Part shown: positions 1 through 5,799 of the stretch, piece after piece | How positions within the stretch are numbered: position 1 is the stretch's first letter | Layout of the letters: every line of letters begins with the position of its first letter | Notes under the pieces: generated by a model | The model's input: the letters and a program-made list of their open reading frames with translations, nothing else | What the model was told of the DNA's origin: nothing | Database searches by the model: none | Source: Nitrospirota bacterium | GTDB lineage: Bacteria > Nitrospirota > Thermodesulfovibrionia > UBA6902 > BMS3Bbin08 | Reading direction: 5' to 3' | DNA: 12,741 nucleotides | NCBI GenBank assembly: GCA_016208845.1 | Contig: JACQXH010000156.1 | Span: forward strand, 1 to 12,741 | Position numbers and translations under genes: made by a program

Positions 1-1191
1 TTCTATGCCGAGAGATAGAGGCGTAACATCAAGGAGCAGGACTTCTTTTACCTCTCCTTTCAATACTCCTGCCTGAATCGCGGCGCCAGCTGCAACGACC
101 TCATCAGGATTCACGCTCTTGTTCGGTTCCTTGCCGAAGAAATCCTGCACTACCTGCTGGACCTTCGGGGTTCTGGTCTGACCGCCCACAAGCAGCACTT
201 CATCGATCTGCTTTGGATTCAGCCCTGCGTCTGACAGAGCTATTTTGCATGGTTCAATAGTATTATCCATAAGCTCTGCCACGAGCTGTTCAAATTTGGA
301 GCGGTTCAATTTCATCAACAGGTGTTTGGGTCCGGTCGCATCAGCAGTGATAAACGGAAGATTGATCTCGGTTTCCATGGCCGATGATAGTTCGACCTTT
401 GCCTTTTCAGCGGTCTCTTTCAGCCTCTGCAAAGCCATTTTGTCTTTGCTCAGGTCAATACCCTGTTCTTTCCTGAATTCGTCCACGAGCCAATCCATCA
501 CCCGGAGGTCAAAATCATCTCCTCCGAGGAATGTGTCGCCGTTTGTGGACCTTACTTCCACAACGCCTTCACCTATCTCCAGTATTGAGATATCAAATGT
601 TCCACCGCCAAGGTCATATACGGCAATTTTCTCTTCTTTCTTTTTGTCCATCCCATACGCGAGAGAGGCGGCGGTCGGCTCATTGATTATCCTTAATACA
701 TTAAGCCCTGCTATCCTGCCGGCGTCCTTTGTTGCCTGCCGCTGACTGTCATCAAAATATGCAGGTACTGTTATTACGGCGTCAGTCACAGGTTCGCCGA
801 GATAATCCTCTGCGGCCTGTTTTAATTTCTGGAGGATCATCGCTGATATCTCGGGCGGTGAATAGGCCTTGCCGTGCACCTCGATATGAGCATCTCCGTT
901 TGAGGCCCTGACTATTTTATAAGGCAGTTTTTTTAATGCCTTCTGCGACTCCGGCGAGTCATATTTTCTTCCCATGAGACGCTTGATCGAATATATTGTG
1001 TTCTCAGGGTTTGTAATGGCCTGTCTCTTTGCAACCTGTCCTACAAGGCGCTCACCTTTTTCAGTAAATCCCACCACCGAAGGGGTGGTCCTTGTGCCTT
1101 CCTGGTTGGGGATGATCGTGGGCTCCCCTCCCTGCATTACTGCCACAACTGAATTTGTAGTACCAAGGTCTATCCCTATTACTCTTCCCAT
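1..1191 (-). CDS. dnaK: Hsp70 chaperone DnaK, N-terminal 397 residues (cut by window edge)
   Basis: DnaK is the cytosolic ATP-driven Hsp70 chaperone; it binds exposed hydrophobic peptides and works with GrpE and DnaJ. Visible are the N-terminal phosphate-binding motif GIDLGTTNS, the NEPTAASLAYG segment near residue 170, the DLGGGTFDISILE phosphate-2 motif, and LLVGGQTRTPKV in subdomain IIB. The frame leaves the window at LLLDVTPLSLGIE, the interdomain linker and first strand of the substrate-binding domain, so essentially the whole nucleotide-binding domain is here and the rest (about 240 residues in typical DnaK) lies outside. The ATG at 1191-1189 follows a GAGGAGG ribosome site that lies inside the end of grpE. 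Only 5 bases separate the grpE stop from this start, so translation is probably coupled. Transcription is expected from the hrcA promoter under CIRCE/HrcA control. The assignment is very secure. Confidence 0.98.
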   Translation of the reverse strand, partial: MGRVIGIDLGTTNSVVAVMQGGEPTIIPNQEGTRTTPSVVGFTEKGERLVGQVAKRQAITNPENTIYSIKRLMGRKYDSPESQKALKKLPYKIVRASNGDAHIEVHGKAYSPPEISAMILQKLKQAAEDYLGEPVTDAVITVPAYFDDSQRQATKDAGRIAGLNVLRIINEPTAASLAYGMDKKKEEKIAVYDLGGGTFDISILEIGEGVVEVRSTNGDTFLGGDDFDLRVMDWLVDEFRKEQGIDLSKDKMALQRLKETAEKAKVELSSAMETEINLPFITADATGPKHLLMKLNRSKFEQLVAELMDNTIEPCKIALSDAGLNPKQIDEVLLVGGQTRTPKVQQVVQDFFGKEPNKSVNPDEVVAAGAAIQAGVLKGEVKEVLLLDVTPLSLGIE

Positions 1192-1196
1192 TTTCT

Positions 1197-1769
1197 TTAT
1201 TCCTCCTCTTTTATTTCTGTTGGTTTGATATCCTGAGATGTTCTTTTGGATACACTGACCAGTGCGGCCCTTAACACCCGGTCTTTCAGCATGTATCCTT
1301 TTCTGAATTCCGTAACCACCATGTTTTCATCTCCTCCAGCTGTTTCGACCTGAGACATAGCGTGATGGATGAAAGGATCAAAACGTTTACCCTGGGCATC
1401 TATATTAACAAGCCCGAATTTCTCAAGAGTGTTCTTAAGTTCCTTTAAGGTCATCTGGACCCCTTCTGACAGCGCCTGCACATTATTATTGGCAGACGAA
1501 TGCTGAACAGCGAGTTCCAAATGGTCTATTACAGAAAGAAGTTCCCTTATTAGTTCTTCATTGGAATATTTAATTAATTCTTCCTTGTCTTTATTGACCT
1601 TTCTCCTGTAATTTTCAAAATCTGCATACAGTCTTATATATTTGTCATTGAGTTCTGCCAGCTCTTTTTTTAGTCTGCCGGCATCTGCAGAATCCTCAGT
1701 CCTGACAGTGGACGCGGTGCCTTCCTGCCCATCTTCCTGAGGGAATTTATCTTCTTTGTCTTCTGCCAT
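1197..1769 (-). CDS. grpE: Nucleotide exchange factor GrpE
   Basis: GrpE is the cytosolic nucleotide exchange factor that releases ADP from DnaK. The 190-residue product is of usual length and has the family layout: a charged, disordered N-terminal tail (about 1-30), a long coiled coil (about 31-85, containing DKYIRLYADFENYRRK, the classic GrpE dimer helix), a helical bundle, and a C-terminal beta domain with the signature MLKDRVLRAALVSVSK near residues 155-170. The ATG at 1769 is preceded by AAAGGAG at good spacing. It lies 45 bases after the hrcA stop and 5 bases before dnaK. The order hrcA-grpE-dnaK is the standard CIRCE-regulated class I heat-shock operon. There is no sign of damage. Confidence 0.97.
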   Translation of the reverse strand: MAEDKEDKFPQEDGQEGTASTVRTEDSADAGRLKKELAELNDKYIRLYADFENYRRKVNKDKEELIKYSNEELIRELLSVIDHLELAVQHSSANNNVQALSEGVQMTLKELKNTLEKFGLVNIDAQGKRFDPFIHHAMSQVETAGGDENMVVTEFRKGYMLKDRVLRAALVSVSKRTSQDIKPTEIKEEE

Positions 1770-1814
1770 ATGTTAACGCTCCTTTGCAGCGCAAGCTGTT
1801 CATGAAGCAAACAG

Positions 1815-2855
1815 TTAATTTTCCGATAATATTTTTGTAAGCGTCTTTGCGGTATAACTGACAATAGGGATCACTCTGTCATAGTTCATTCTTGTAGGGC
1901 CTATAACGCTGATAGTGCCGAGGGTGCGGTCGCCGTCTTTGTAGGTGGAAGCCACAACGCTCAGGCCGTCCATCCCGGCAAGGGCATTTTCCGATCCGAT
2001 AAATACCTGAACGCCCTCTGAATCCATTATTTTATCAAGAAGTTTCATCATTGTATGTTTTTCTTCGATAGCCCTGAAGAGATTTCTTATCTGCTCCATA
2101 GTGGCAAAGTCCGGCAAATTGCAGGTTCCGGATATCTCGCCCATGGAAACCGCATTTTCTGTTTCCAGATCAATAGTCCGTTTGCAAAGGGTCAGGGCAT
2201 CATGTATAAGTTTATCACAGGTTGTTCTTTCCTGCGCCATCTGGGACAGGATTTTCGCCCTTATCTCTTTCAGCGCAAGCCCTTTCAGCCTGCTGTTAAG
2301 GTAGGCCGTAATCTTATCAAGCTCTCTCTGGGTGAAAGTATTATCCTTTATTGTAATGAACCTGTTTTTAATTACGCCTTCTTCTGATACTAAAATACAG
2401 AGGATCTTATGGCCTTTATGCAAAATAAAATCAATATGTCTTAATATCATTTCCTCGGTCTTGGGTGCCGTAACGAATCCGAGATAATGAGAAAACTGAG
2501 ACAGGGTCTGAGAGGTCTCTTTAATAAGGTTATTAATGTCCCTTTCTAGAAATTGCAGCCTGTCGCTGAGCTGATCCAGCAGTTTCTTGTTAATGGAGAA
2601 GGCGCATTCCTTTAATAAAGTATTTACATACAGCCTGTAGCCCCGGTCGGTCGGGATCCTTCCTGCTGAGGTATGCGGCTGAATGACATAGCCCATATCT
2701 TCAAGGTCTGCCATCGTATTTCGGATCGTGGATGACGATAACCCCATAGGATATTTTTTCATTACAGTGCGCGAACCTACCGGCCCCTCGCATGAAACGT
2801 AATCCTGTATTATGGCCCAGAGTATTTTTTTGCTTCTTTCATCCATTTCGCTCAT
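1815..2855 (-). CDS. hrcA: Heat-inducible transcription repressor HrcA
   Basis: HrcA is the dimeric repressor of class I heat-shock operons; it binds CIRCE and needs GroEL for activity in studied species. The 346-residue protein starts with a winged-helix DNA-binding domain (about 4-75), with the characteristic VGSRTVMKKY and STIRNTMADLEDMGY recognition region followed by SAGRIPTDRGYR. A GAF-like core and dimerisation insert follow, and the C-terminus holds the typical ISVIGPTRMNYDRVIPIVSY block. The start at 2855 lies one base from the CIRCE palindrome. A second ATG at codon 4 (2846) is possible; neither has a strong Shine-Dalgarno sequence, the best candidate for the first being GAGAG inside CIRCE. 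The gene leads the hrcA-grpE-dnaK operon and should repress its own transcription. Confidence 0.97.
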   Translation of the reverse strand: MSEMDERSKKILWAIIQDYVSCEGPVGSRTVMKKYPMGLSSSTIRNTMADLEDMGYVIQPHTSAGRIPTDRGYRLYVNTLLKECAFSINKKLLDQLSDRLQFLERDINNLIKETSQTLSQFSHYLGFVTAPKTEEMILRHIDFILHKGHKILCILVSEEGVIKNRFITIKDNTFTQRELDKITAYLNSRLKGLALKEIRAKILSQMAQERTTCDKLIHDALTLCKRTIDLETENAVSMGEISGTCNLPDFATMEQIRNLFRAIEEKHTMMKLLDKIMDSEGVQVFIGSENALAGMDGLSVVASTYKDGDRTLGTISVIGPTRMNYDRVIPIVSYTAKTLTKILSEN

Positions 2856-2856
2856 T

Positions 2857-2883
2857 TTAGCACTCTCATCGATAGAGTGCTAA
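2857..2883 (-). promoter_or_regulatory. CIRCE operator (HrcA binding site)
   Basis: A perfect inverted repeat TTAGCACTC-N9-GAGTGCTAA, matching the CIRCE consensus at every arm position. It lies one base upstream of the hrcA ATG and overlaps the expected transcription start of the promoter at 2885-2914, so HrcA binding would block initiation directly. Because it lies inside the 5' untranslated leader, it would also form a hairpin over the ribosome loading site in the mRNA. Confidence 0.97.
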
Positions 2884-2884
2884 T

Positions 2885-2914
2885 AAGATACAACAAAAAA
2901 AATTGCCGTGTCAA
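2885..2914 (-). promoter_or_regulatory. Sigma70-type promoter of the hrcA operon
   Basis: On the minus strand a consensus -35 TTGACA (2914-2909) is followed after 18 bases by TATCTT (2890-2885), a reasonable -10. Initiation about 7 bases downstream would fall near 2878, within CIRCE, giving a leader of about 23 nucleotides. The spacer contains a run of eight T residues, which may bend the region. There is no sigma32-type promoter, so the operon appears to be controlled by HrcA repression. Confidence 0.8.
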
Positions 2915-2929
2915 GCCGGGATTCAATGT

Positions 2930-3121
2930 TTACGCAATTTTATACCTGTCAGGCCTGATAGAGATGCTAACTATCCCGGTCTGATATGCGAGCGCAGCGC
3001 CCTGCGTGGGCGCAAGGATTTTAACGCTATGCCGCCTAACTGATTTCAATGCCTCTATATGGGTTGCAAGCCATAAATTTCTCTGATAGACTTCTTTTAT
3101 AATGTGCTGATATCCTGCACA
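2930..3121 (-). pseudogene. Probable 3' remnant of an unidentified gene (63 open codons, no usable start)
   Basis: Between an in-frame TAA (3124-3122) and a TAA at 2932-2930 the minus strand stays open for 63 codons and reads like real protein: an amphipathic stretch containing EVYQRNLWLATHIEALKSVR, then VKILAPTQGAALAYQTG, then SISIRPDRYKIA at the end. No ATG or GTG occurs; only a TTG at codon 25. The frame ends 15 bases before the hrcA -35 box and its upstream end is replaced by the promoter region of the cytochrome gene. I infer a 5'-truncated C-terminus of a gene that once preceded hrcA. I do not recognise the family. It could be a chance open frame, though the composition and ending look protein-like. 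A GCGCCC/GGGCGC stem with a 5-base loop (2997-3013) lies inside it. Confidence 0.4.
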
Positions 3122-3152
3122 TTATTTCAGAAAATAACGGAGGCATAGAAAG

Positions 3153-3521
3153 ATGAAAAATATTTTCAGTATGTGCGCAATTATTTTATTGGCTTTCTCG
3201 GTCGCGGCATGCACAAAACAAAAACAGGAGGTGAGTGGACAAAAAGCTGCACCTGCCGCAGATGAAAAGAGCATTGAGGCCGGAAAGGCCTTATTTGTGG
3301 AGAAATGCAAGACCTGTCACGATGCATACAGCACAAGGGAAATAGTAGGTCCGGGTTTATTGGGCATACTCAAGAATCCTGTGCTTCCTGAGAGCGGGAA
3401 ACCGGCAACGCCTGAGAATATAAAGAACCAGATAAAGCATCCTTCAAAAGATATGCCCCCGTTCCCGGATCTCACTGACGATCAGATCGATGATATTGTC
3501 GCGTTTCTAAGTACGCTTTAA
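3153..3521 (+). CDS. Monohaem c-type cytochrome lipoprotein
   Basis: A small electron carrier expected outside the cytoplasmic membrane. The 122-residue precursor has an N-terminal Lys, a hydrophobic segment (about 4-19) and the lipobox-like FSVAAC with Cys20 as probable lipidation site, followed by a flexible Lys/Ala/Pro linker. The class I cytochrome c fold follows: CKTCH at 52-56 binds haem covalently, and Met101 in KDMPPF is the likely sixth ligand. The last helix (DLTDDQIDDIVAFLSTL) is typical of cytochrome c. GGAGG lies 9 bases before the ATG. A TATAAT at 3098-3103 may be its -10, but no -35 is seen at proper spacing. The gene diverges from the hrcA operon and has no obvious oxidoreductase partner here, so its redox partner is unknown. 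Confidence 0.88.
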   Translation: MKNIFSMCAIILLAFSVAACTKQKQEVSGQKAAPAADEKSIEAGKALFVEKCKTCHDAYSTREIVGPGLLGILKNPVLPESGKPATPENIKNQIKHPSKDMPPFPDLTDDQIDDIVAFLSTL

Positions 3522-3583
3522 ATTATATGCAGTATAAGGCGGGGCAATATCAAAAGTTATATGCAAAAGACGATAAGGCAGGA

Positions 3584-3656
3584 AACCACAGAGAGGATGG
3601 AATAAATCTTATTTAACTCGCTTATTTTTGATGCTTTCTCTGTGTCCTCTGTGGTT
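3584..3656. repeat. Dispersed-type inverted repeat (CCACAGAG family)
   Basis: Ten-base arms AACCACAGAG (3584-3593) and CTCTGTGGTT (3647-3656) are perfect inverted complements around a 53-base AT-rich centre; the right arm continues inward as CTCTGTGTC. The style resembles intergenic repeats scattered through many environmental genomes. It lies between the cytochrome gene and the small peptide gene and could act as a bidirectional transcript end, although no T-run follows. Confidence 0.55.
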
Positions 3657-3698
3657 ATTTTTGACAATTCGTAAATTGCAGAAAGGAGGTGAAACAGG

Positions 3699-3803
3699 AT
3701 GAAGAAGCCTTTAAGCAATAAGGCTCTTTTCAAGGAGGCTGCCTTCTGGGCTAAGTTTAAAAAGGCAATGAAAGAAGATCCTGGCAAGGTATGCCACAAG
3801 TGA
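3699..3803 (+). CDS. 34-residue Lys-rich peptide, candidate precursor for the downstream radical SAM enzyme
   Basis: A short gene with a very good ribosome site: GGAGG at 3685-3689, 9 bases before the ATG. The product has ten Lys and only three acidic residues, so it is strongly cationic. Residues 8-25 could form an amphipathic helix with Phe11, Phe16, Trp17 and Phe20, and the C-terminus is DPGKVCHK with a single Cys32. The next gene, 122 bases downstream on the same strand, encodes a SPASM-type radical SAM protein, a family whose members often modify small ribosomal peptides. I infer a RiPP precursor. The WAK tripeptide at 17-19 has the aromatic-X-Lys spacing used by cyclophane-forming enzymes (the darobactin crosslink is W-S-K), while Cys32 could serve a thioether; both are guesses. 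I recognise no named family. It could instead be an unrelated small protein. Confidence 0.6.
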   Translation: MKKPLSNKALFKEAAFWAKFKKAMKEDPGKVCHK

Positions 3804-3860
3804 AAAGGTTGAAAGAGCTCATAGTTGCTGGTCAATTAATATGTTTATTTATTTCGGTGT

Positions 3861-3905
3861 TTATCTGTGCCTGCCTGCCGGCAGGCAGGTTCATCTGTGG
3901 TTAAT
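3861..3905. repeat. Palindromic repeat upstream of the radical SAM gene
   Basis: The element contains a perfect 20-base palindrome (CCTGCCTGCC/GGCAGGCAGG, 3870-3889) embedded in TTATCTGTG and TTCATCTGTGGTTAAT. Its reverse complement recurs at 4974-5015, just after the radical SAM gene, differing by a four-base deletion within the palindrome and a few bases elsewhere. The hairpin lies between the peptide stop and the radical SAM start, where it could weaken read-through transcription or stabilise the upstream mRNA end. Confidence 0.8.
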
Positions 3906-3925
3906 TTATTTTGGATAAATAGTCT

Positions 3926-4978
3926 ATGCCAATAACCACCCCGCATGATTTTTTTATTCAGTGGCATCTGACCGACAAGTGCAATCTCAGATGCACGCAT
4001 TGCTATCAGACGGATAACAGCACCGGAGAGTTGTCCCTGCCTGAGATCAAAGAGGTCGTAGCAGAAGTTGAAGAGATGCTGAATGCCTGGTCAGATTCAT
4101 ATGATATCTCATTTTCTCCCAGTTTCAATATCACCGGCGGTGAACCATTTTTGCGCAAGGACCTGTTTGACATACTCGGGGAAATACGCAAGAGCAATTT
4201 TGATATATATCTGCTTTCGAACGGGATACTTATCGACCATGAAAAGGCGCACAGGCTGTTACATTCAGGGGTCACAGGCGTTCAAATAAGCATTGAAGGG
4301 CCTGAGGAGATACATGATCTAATAAGAGGCAAGGGCAGTTTTAAGGCGTCAATTAGGGGTATTAATCATCTTCTTGAGGGAGGTTTAAGGGTCACTCTGA
4401 ATGTTACCCTTTCAGGCGTTAATGCAGACAGTTTTCATGAAATGATCAGGTTATCTTCTTCTCTCGGTGTGCATAAGCTCGGATTTTCGAGACTCGTTCC
4501 ATCAGGCAGGGGGGCAGGGCTTCTGAATAAGATGCTGACCGCTGAAAAGGTCAGGAAGATATATAATGATATTTTCTCTCTCGATACCAGGGATTTGGAT
4601 ATAGTTACCGGAGACCCGGTAGCGTCCCAGATGTCATGTTCAGTCGAAGGCGATAAATACAATACGGTTGCAACAGGGGGCTGTGCGGCAGGCATATCGG
4701 GATTGACTATCCTTTCTGACGGCACGATAACTCCGTGCAGAAGGCTGAATATTCCCATTGGCAATGTCAGAGATATTTCGTTGAGGGAGGCCTGGTCTGC
4801 TTCCAGGGTTTTGAACATGCTCCGGGATAAAAGTAAGTACAGCGGCAGATGCGGCTCCTGCAGCAGGTGGAGAAATTGCAGGGGGTGCAGGGCCATAGCA
4901 TACGCATATTCATTGTCTAAGGGTGAACACGATTTTCTCGCAGACGATCCCCAGTGTTTTATTAATCAGGAAAATTAA
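3926..4978 (+). CDS. Radical SAM/SPASM domain protein, probable peptide maturase
   Basis: A 350-residue cytosolic iron-sulfur enzyme. The radical SAM cluster motif is Cys19-X3-Cys23-X2-Cys26 (CNLRCTHC) and the SAM-binding GGEP is at 71-74. The C-terminal SPASM domain is complete: Cys253-X12-Gly-X4-Cys271, then Cys309-X2-Cys312-X5-Cys318-X2-Cys321 and Cys344, giving ligands for auxiliary 4Fe-4S clusters. SPASM enzymes include peptide modifiers (PqqE, AlbA, anSME) as well as cofactor enzymes. The 34-codon gene just upstream points to a peptide substrate. No PqqD-like recognition domain is fused or adjacent. The Shine-Dalgarno is weak (GGA about 12 bases before the ATG), but no better start keeps the first motif. 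The stop codon lies inside the flanking repeat. The opening QWHLTDKCNLRCTHCYQ reminds me of selenobiotic/thio-oxazole peptide maturases, an unverified impression. The fold is certain, the substrate inferred. Confidence 0.93.
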   Translation: MPITTPHDFFIQWHLTDKCNLRCTHCYQTDNSTGELSLPEIKEVVAEVEEMLNAWSDSYDISFSPSFNITGGEPFLRKDLFDILGEIRKSNFDIYLLSNGILIDHEKAHRLLHSGVTGVQISIEGPEEIHDLIRGKGSFKASIRGINHLLEGGLRVTLNVTLSGVNADSFHEMIRLSSSLGVHKLGFSRLVPSGRGAGLLNKMLTAEKVRKIYNDIFSLDTRDLDIVTGDPVASQMSCSVEGDKYNTVATGGCAAGISGLTILSDGTITPCRRLNIPIGNVRDISLREAWSASRVLNMLRDKSKYSGRCGSCSRWRNCRGCRAIAYAYSLSKGEHDFLADDPQCFINQEN

Positions 4979-5072
4979 CCACAGATGAACCTGCCTGTCG
5001 GCAGGCACAGATTAACACGGAATAAGAGCGGGGCAGGGGATCTGTGCTCGTCCGTGTTCATCCGTGGCTAAA
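4974..5072. repeat. Compound inverted repeat downstream of the radical SAM gene
   Basis: The left part (4974-5015) is a near-exact inverted copy of the repeat at 3861-3905. The right part (5040-5072) reads GATCTGTGCTCGTCCGTG then TTCATCCGTGGCTAA, which folds back onto the left part once the CCTGCC-tgtc-GGCAGG insert is looped out. The structure suggests an older CCACAGATGAACACAGAT-type repeat that received a small GC-rich palindrome. The 21 bases at 5052-5072 recur inverted at 7344-7364. It probably separates the convergent radical SAM and nth transcripts. Confidence 0.75.
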
Positions 5073-5087
5073 AAGCCTTTTTCAGGA

Positions 5088-5126
5088 TTATATATTTCGA
5101 GAAGGGCATAGCTCAGACAGTACACA
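5088..5126 (-). other. In-frame continuation of nth after its amber stop (iron-sulfur loop remnant)
   Basis: Directly after the nth TAG the same frame continues for 12 codons, CVLSELCPSRNI, and ends at TAA (5090-5088). This matches the expected end of endonuclease III, where the last two cluster cysteines occur as C-X5-C followed by Pro-Ser. Counting through the stop, the spacing is C-X6-H-X2-C-X5-C, exactly that of the 4Fe-4S loop with the second Cys replaced by His and the amber codon in the X2 gap. It is either untranslated relic, reached by read-through, or the result of a sequencing error. Confidence 0.7.
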
Positions 5127-5720
5127 CTATTTATGGTCAGGCTTCTTTGCCTGACACGTCTTCCTTCCGTGAAGGATCAAGAGATGCGAGATTATGCCCC
5201 ATTCTTTCCTGGGTGTGATCTCCATCAGATCCTTCTCTATCTTCACCGGGTCTTCATGCCTTGTAAGTCCGAGCCTGTAAGAAAGCCTTTTTACGTGAGT
5301 ATCAACGGCAATCCCTTCATTAATACCAAAGGCATTGTAAAGGACAATATTGGCGGTTTTCCGCGCCACGCCCGGAAGCCTTATGAGTTCTTCCATGGTC
5401 TTCGGTACCTTTGAATCGAAGCTCTCAATTATCATTCCGGCAGTGGACTTGATGTTCTTTGCCTTATTGTTATAAAAATTTATTGAGCTGATATCTTTTT
5501 GCAGGGCCGGAAGAGGGACATGCGCATAATCACTTATCGATCTGTATTTTTTAAAAAGTTTACCGGTAACCTTGTTGACATGAACATCTGTAGTCTGTGC
5601 AGACAGAATGGTTGCAACAAGAAGTTCAAACGGATTTGTGTGCTTGAGAGCTGTCTCAGGGTCAGGATATTGTTTTTTTAAACGTCTGATAATTTCGAGA
5701 ACCTTATCCTGATGTTTCAT
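5127..5720 (-). CDS. nth: Endonuclease III (DNA glycosylase/AP lyase), terminated inside the iron-sulfur loop
   Basis: A base-excision repair enzyme that removes oxidised pyrimidines and cleaves abasic sites. The helix-hairpin-helix motif LPGVARKTAN holds the catalytic Lys (residue 117 from this start), and VDTHVKRLSYRLG holds the catalytic Asp (about residue 135). SAQTTD near residue 40 is also typical. The start is taken as the ATG at 5720, since GGAGG lies 8 bases upstream and the GTG three codons earlier overlaps that site. The product is 197 residues, against about 211 in E. coli. It stops at TAG just after LILHGRKTCQAKKPDHK, so only the first of four cluster cysteines remains, and the remainder is readable beyond the stop. 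A 7-base stem (GTCAGGC/GCCTGAC, 5136-5155) lies just before the stop. The catalytic core is intact, but activity without the cluster is uncertain. It may be a young pseudogene. Confidence 0.9.
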   Translation of the reverse strand: MKHQDKVLEIIRRLKKQYPDPETALKHTNPFELLVATILSAQTTDVHVNKVTGKLFKKYRSISDYAHVPLPALQKDISSINFYNNKAKNIKSTAGMIIESFDSKVPKTMEELIRLPGVARKTANIVLYNAFGINEGIAVDTHVKRLSYRLGLTRHEDPVKIEKDLMEITPRKEWGIISHLLILHGRKTCQAKKPDHK

Positions 5721-5799
5721 ATGACGCACCTCCGCAATTGCCTTGTTTCGATTTATGATAATACTAATTGAATGACTAAGTGAAATTTGCCACAGACAA

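Noticed and set aside
245..745. Plus-strand open frame (166 codons) inside dnaK
   Set aside because: Antisense to the highly conserved nucleotide-binding domain; the Ser-rich translation is a shadow of DnaK codons.
2997..3013. GCGCCC/GGGCGC stem as a terminator
   Set aside because: No T-run follows on either strand, and no transcript is expected to end there.
3064..3103. TTGCAA and TATAAT as a full promoter for the cytochrome gene
   Set aside because: The TATAAT (3098-3103) is good, but the TTGCAA lies 28 bases away, too far for a sigma70 spacer.
3661..3666. TTGACA upstream of the peptide gene as a -35 box
   Set aside because: At 17 bases the -10 position falls on the ribosome binding site and shows no TATAAT-like sequence.
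3557..3835. Minus-strand open frame of 92 codons over the repeat and peptide gene
   Set aside because: It crosses the inverted repeat at 3584-3656 and has no ribosome site, whereas the plus-strand 34-codon gene has a strong one.
4435..4896. Minus-strand open frame across the radical SAM gene
   Set aside because: It runs antisense to the SPASM domain, whose eight cysteines show the plus-strand frame is the coding one.
3584..5072. CRISPR-like array from the recurring CACAGAT/CACGGAT units
   Set aside because: Copies are inverted, unevenly spaced and embedded around genes; there are no regular repeats with unique spacers and no cas genes.
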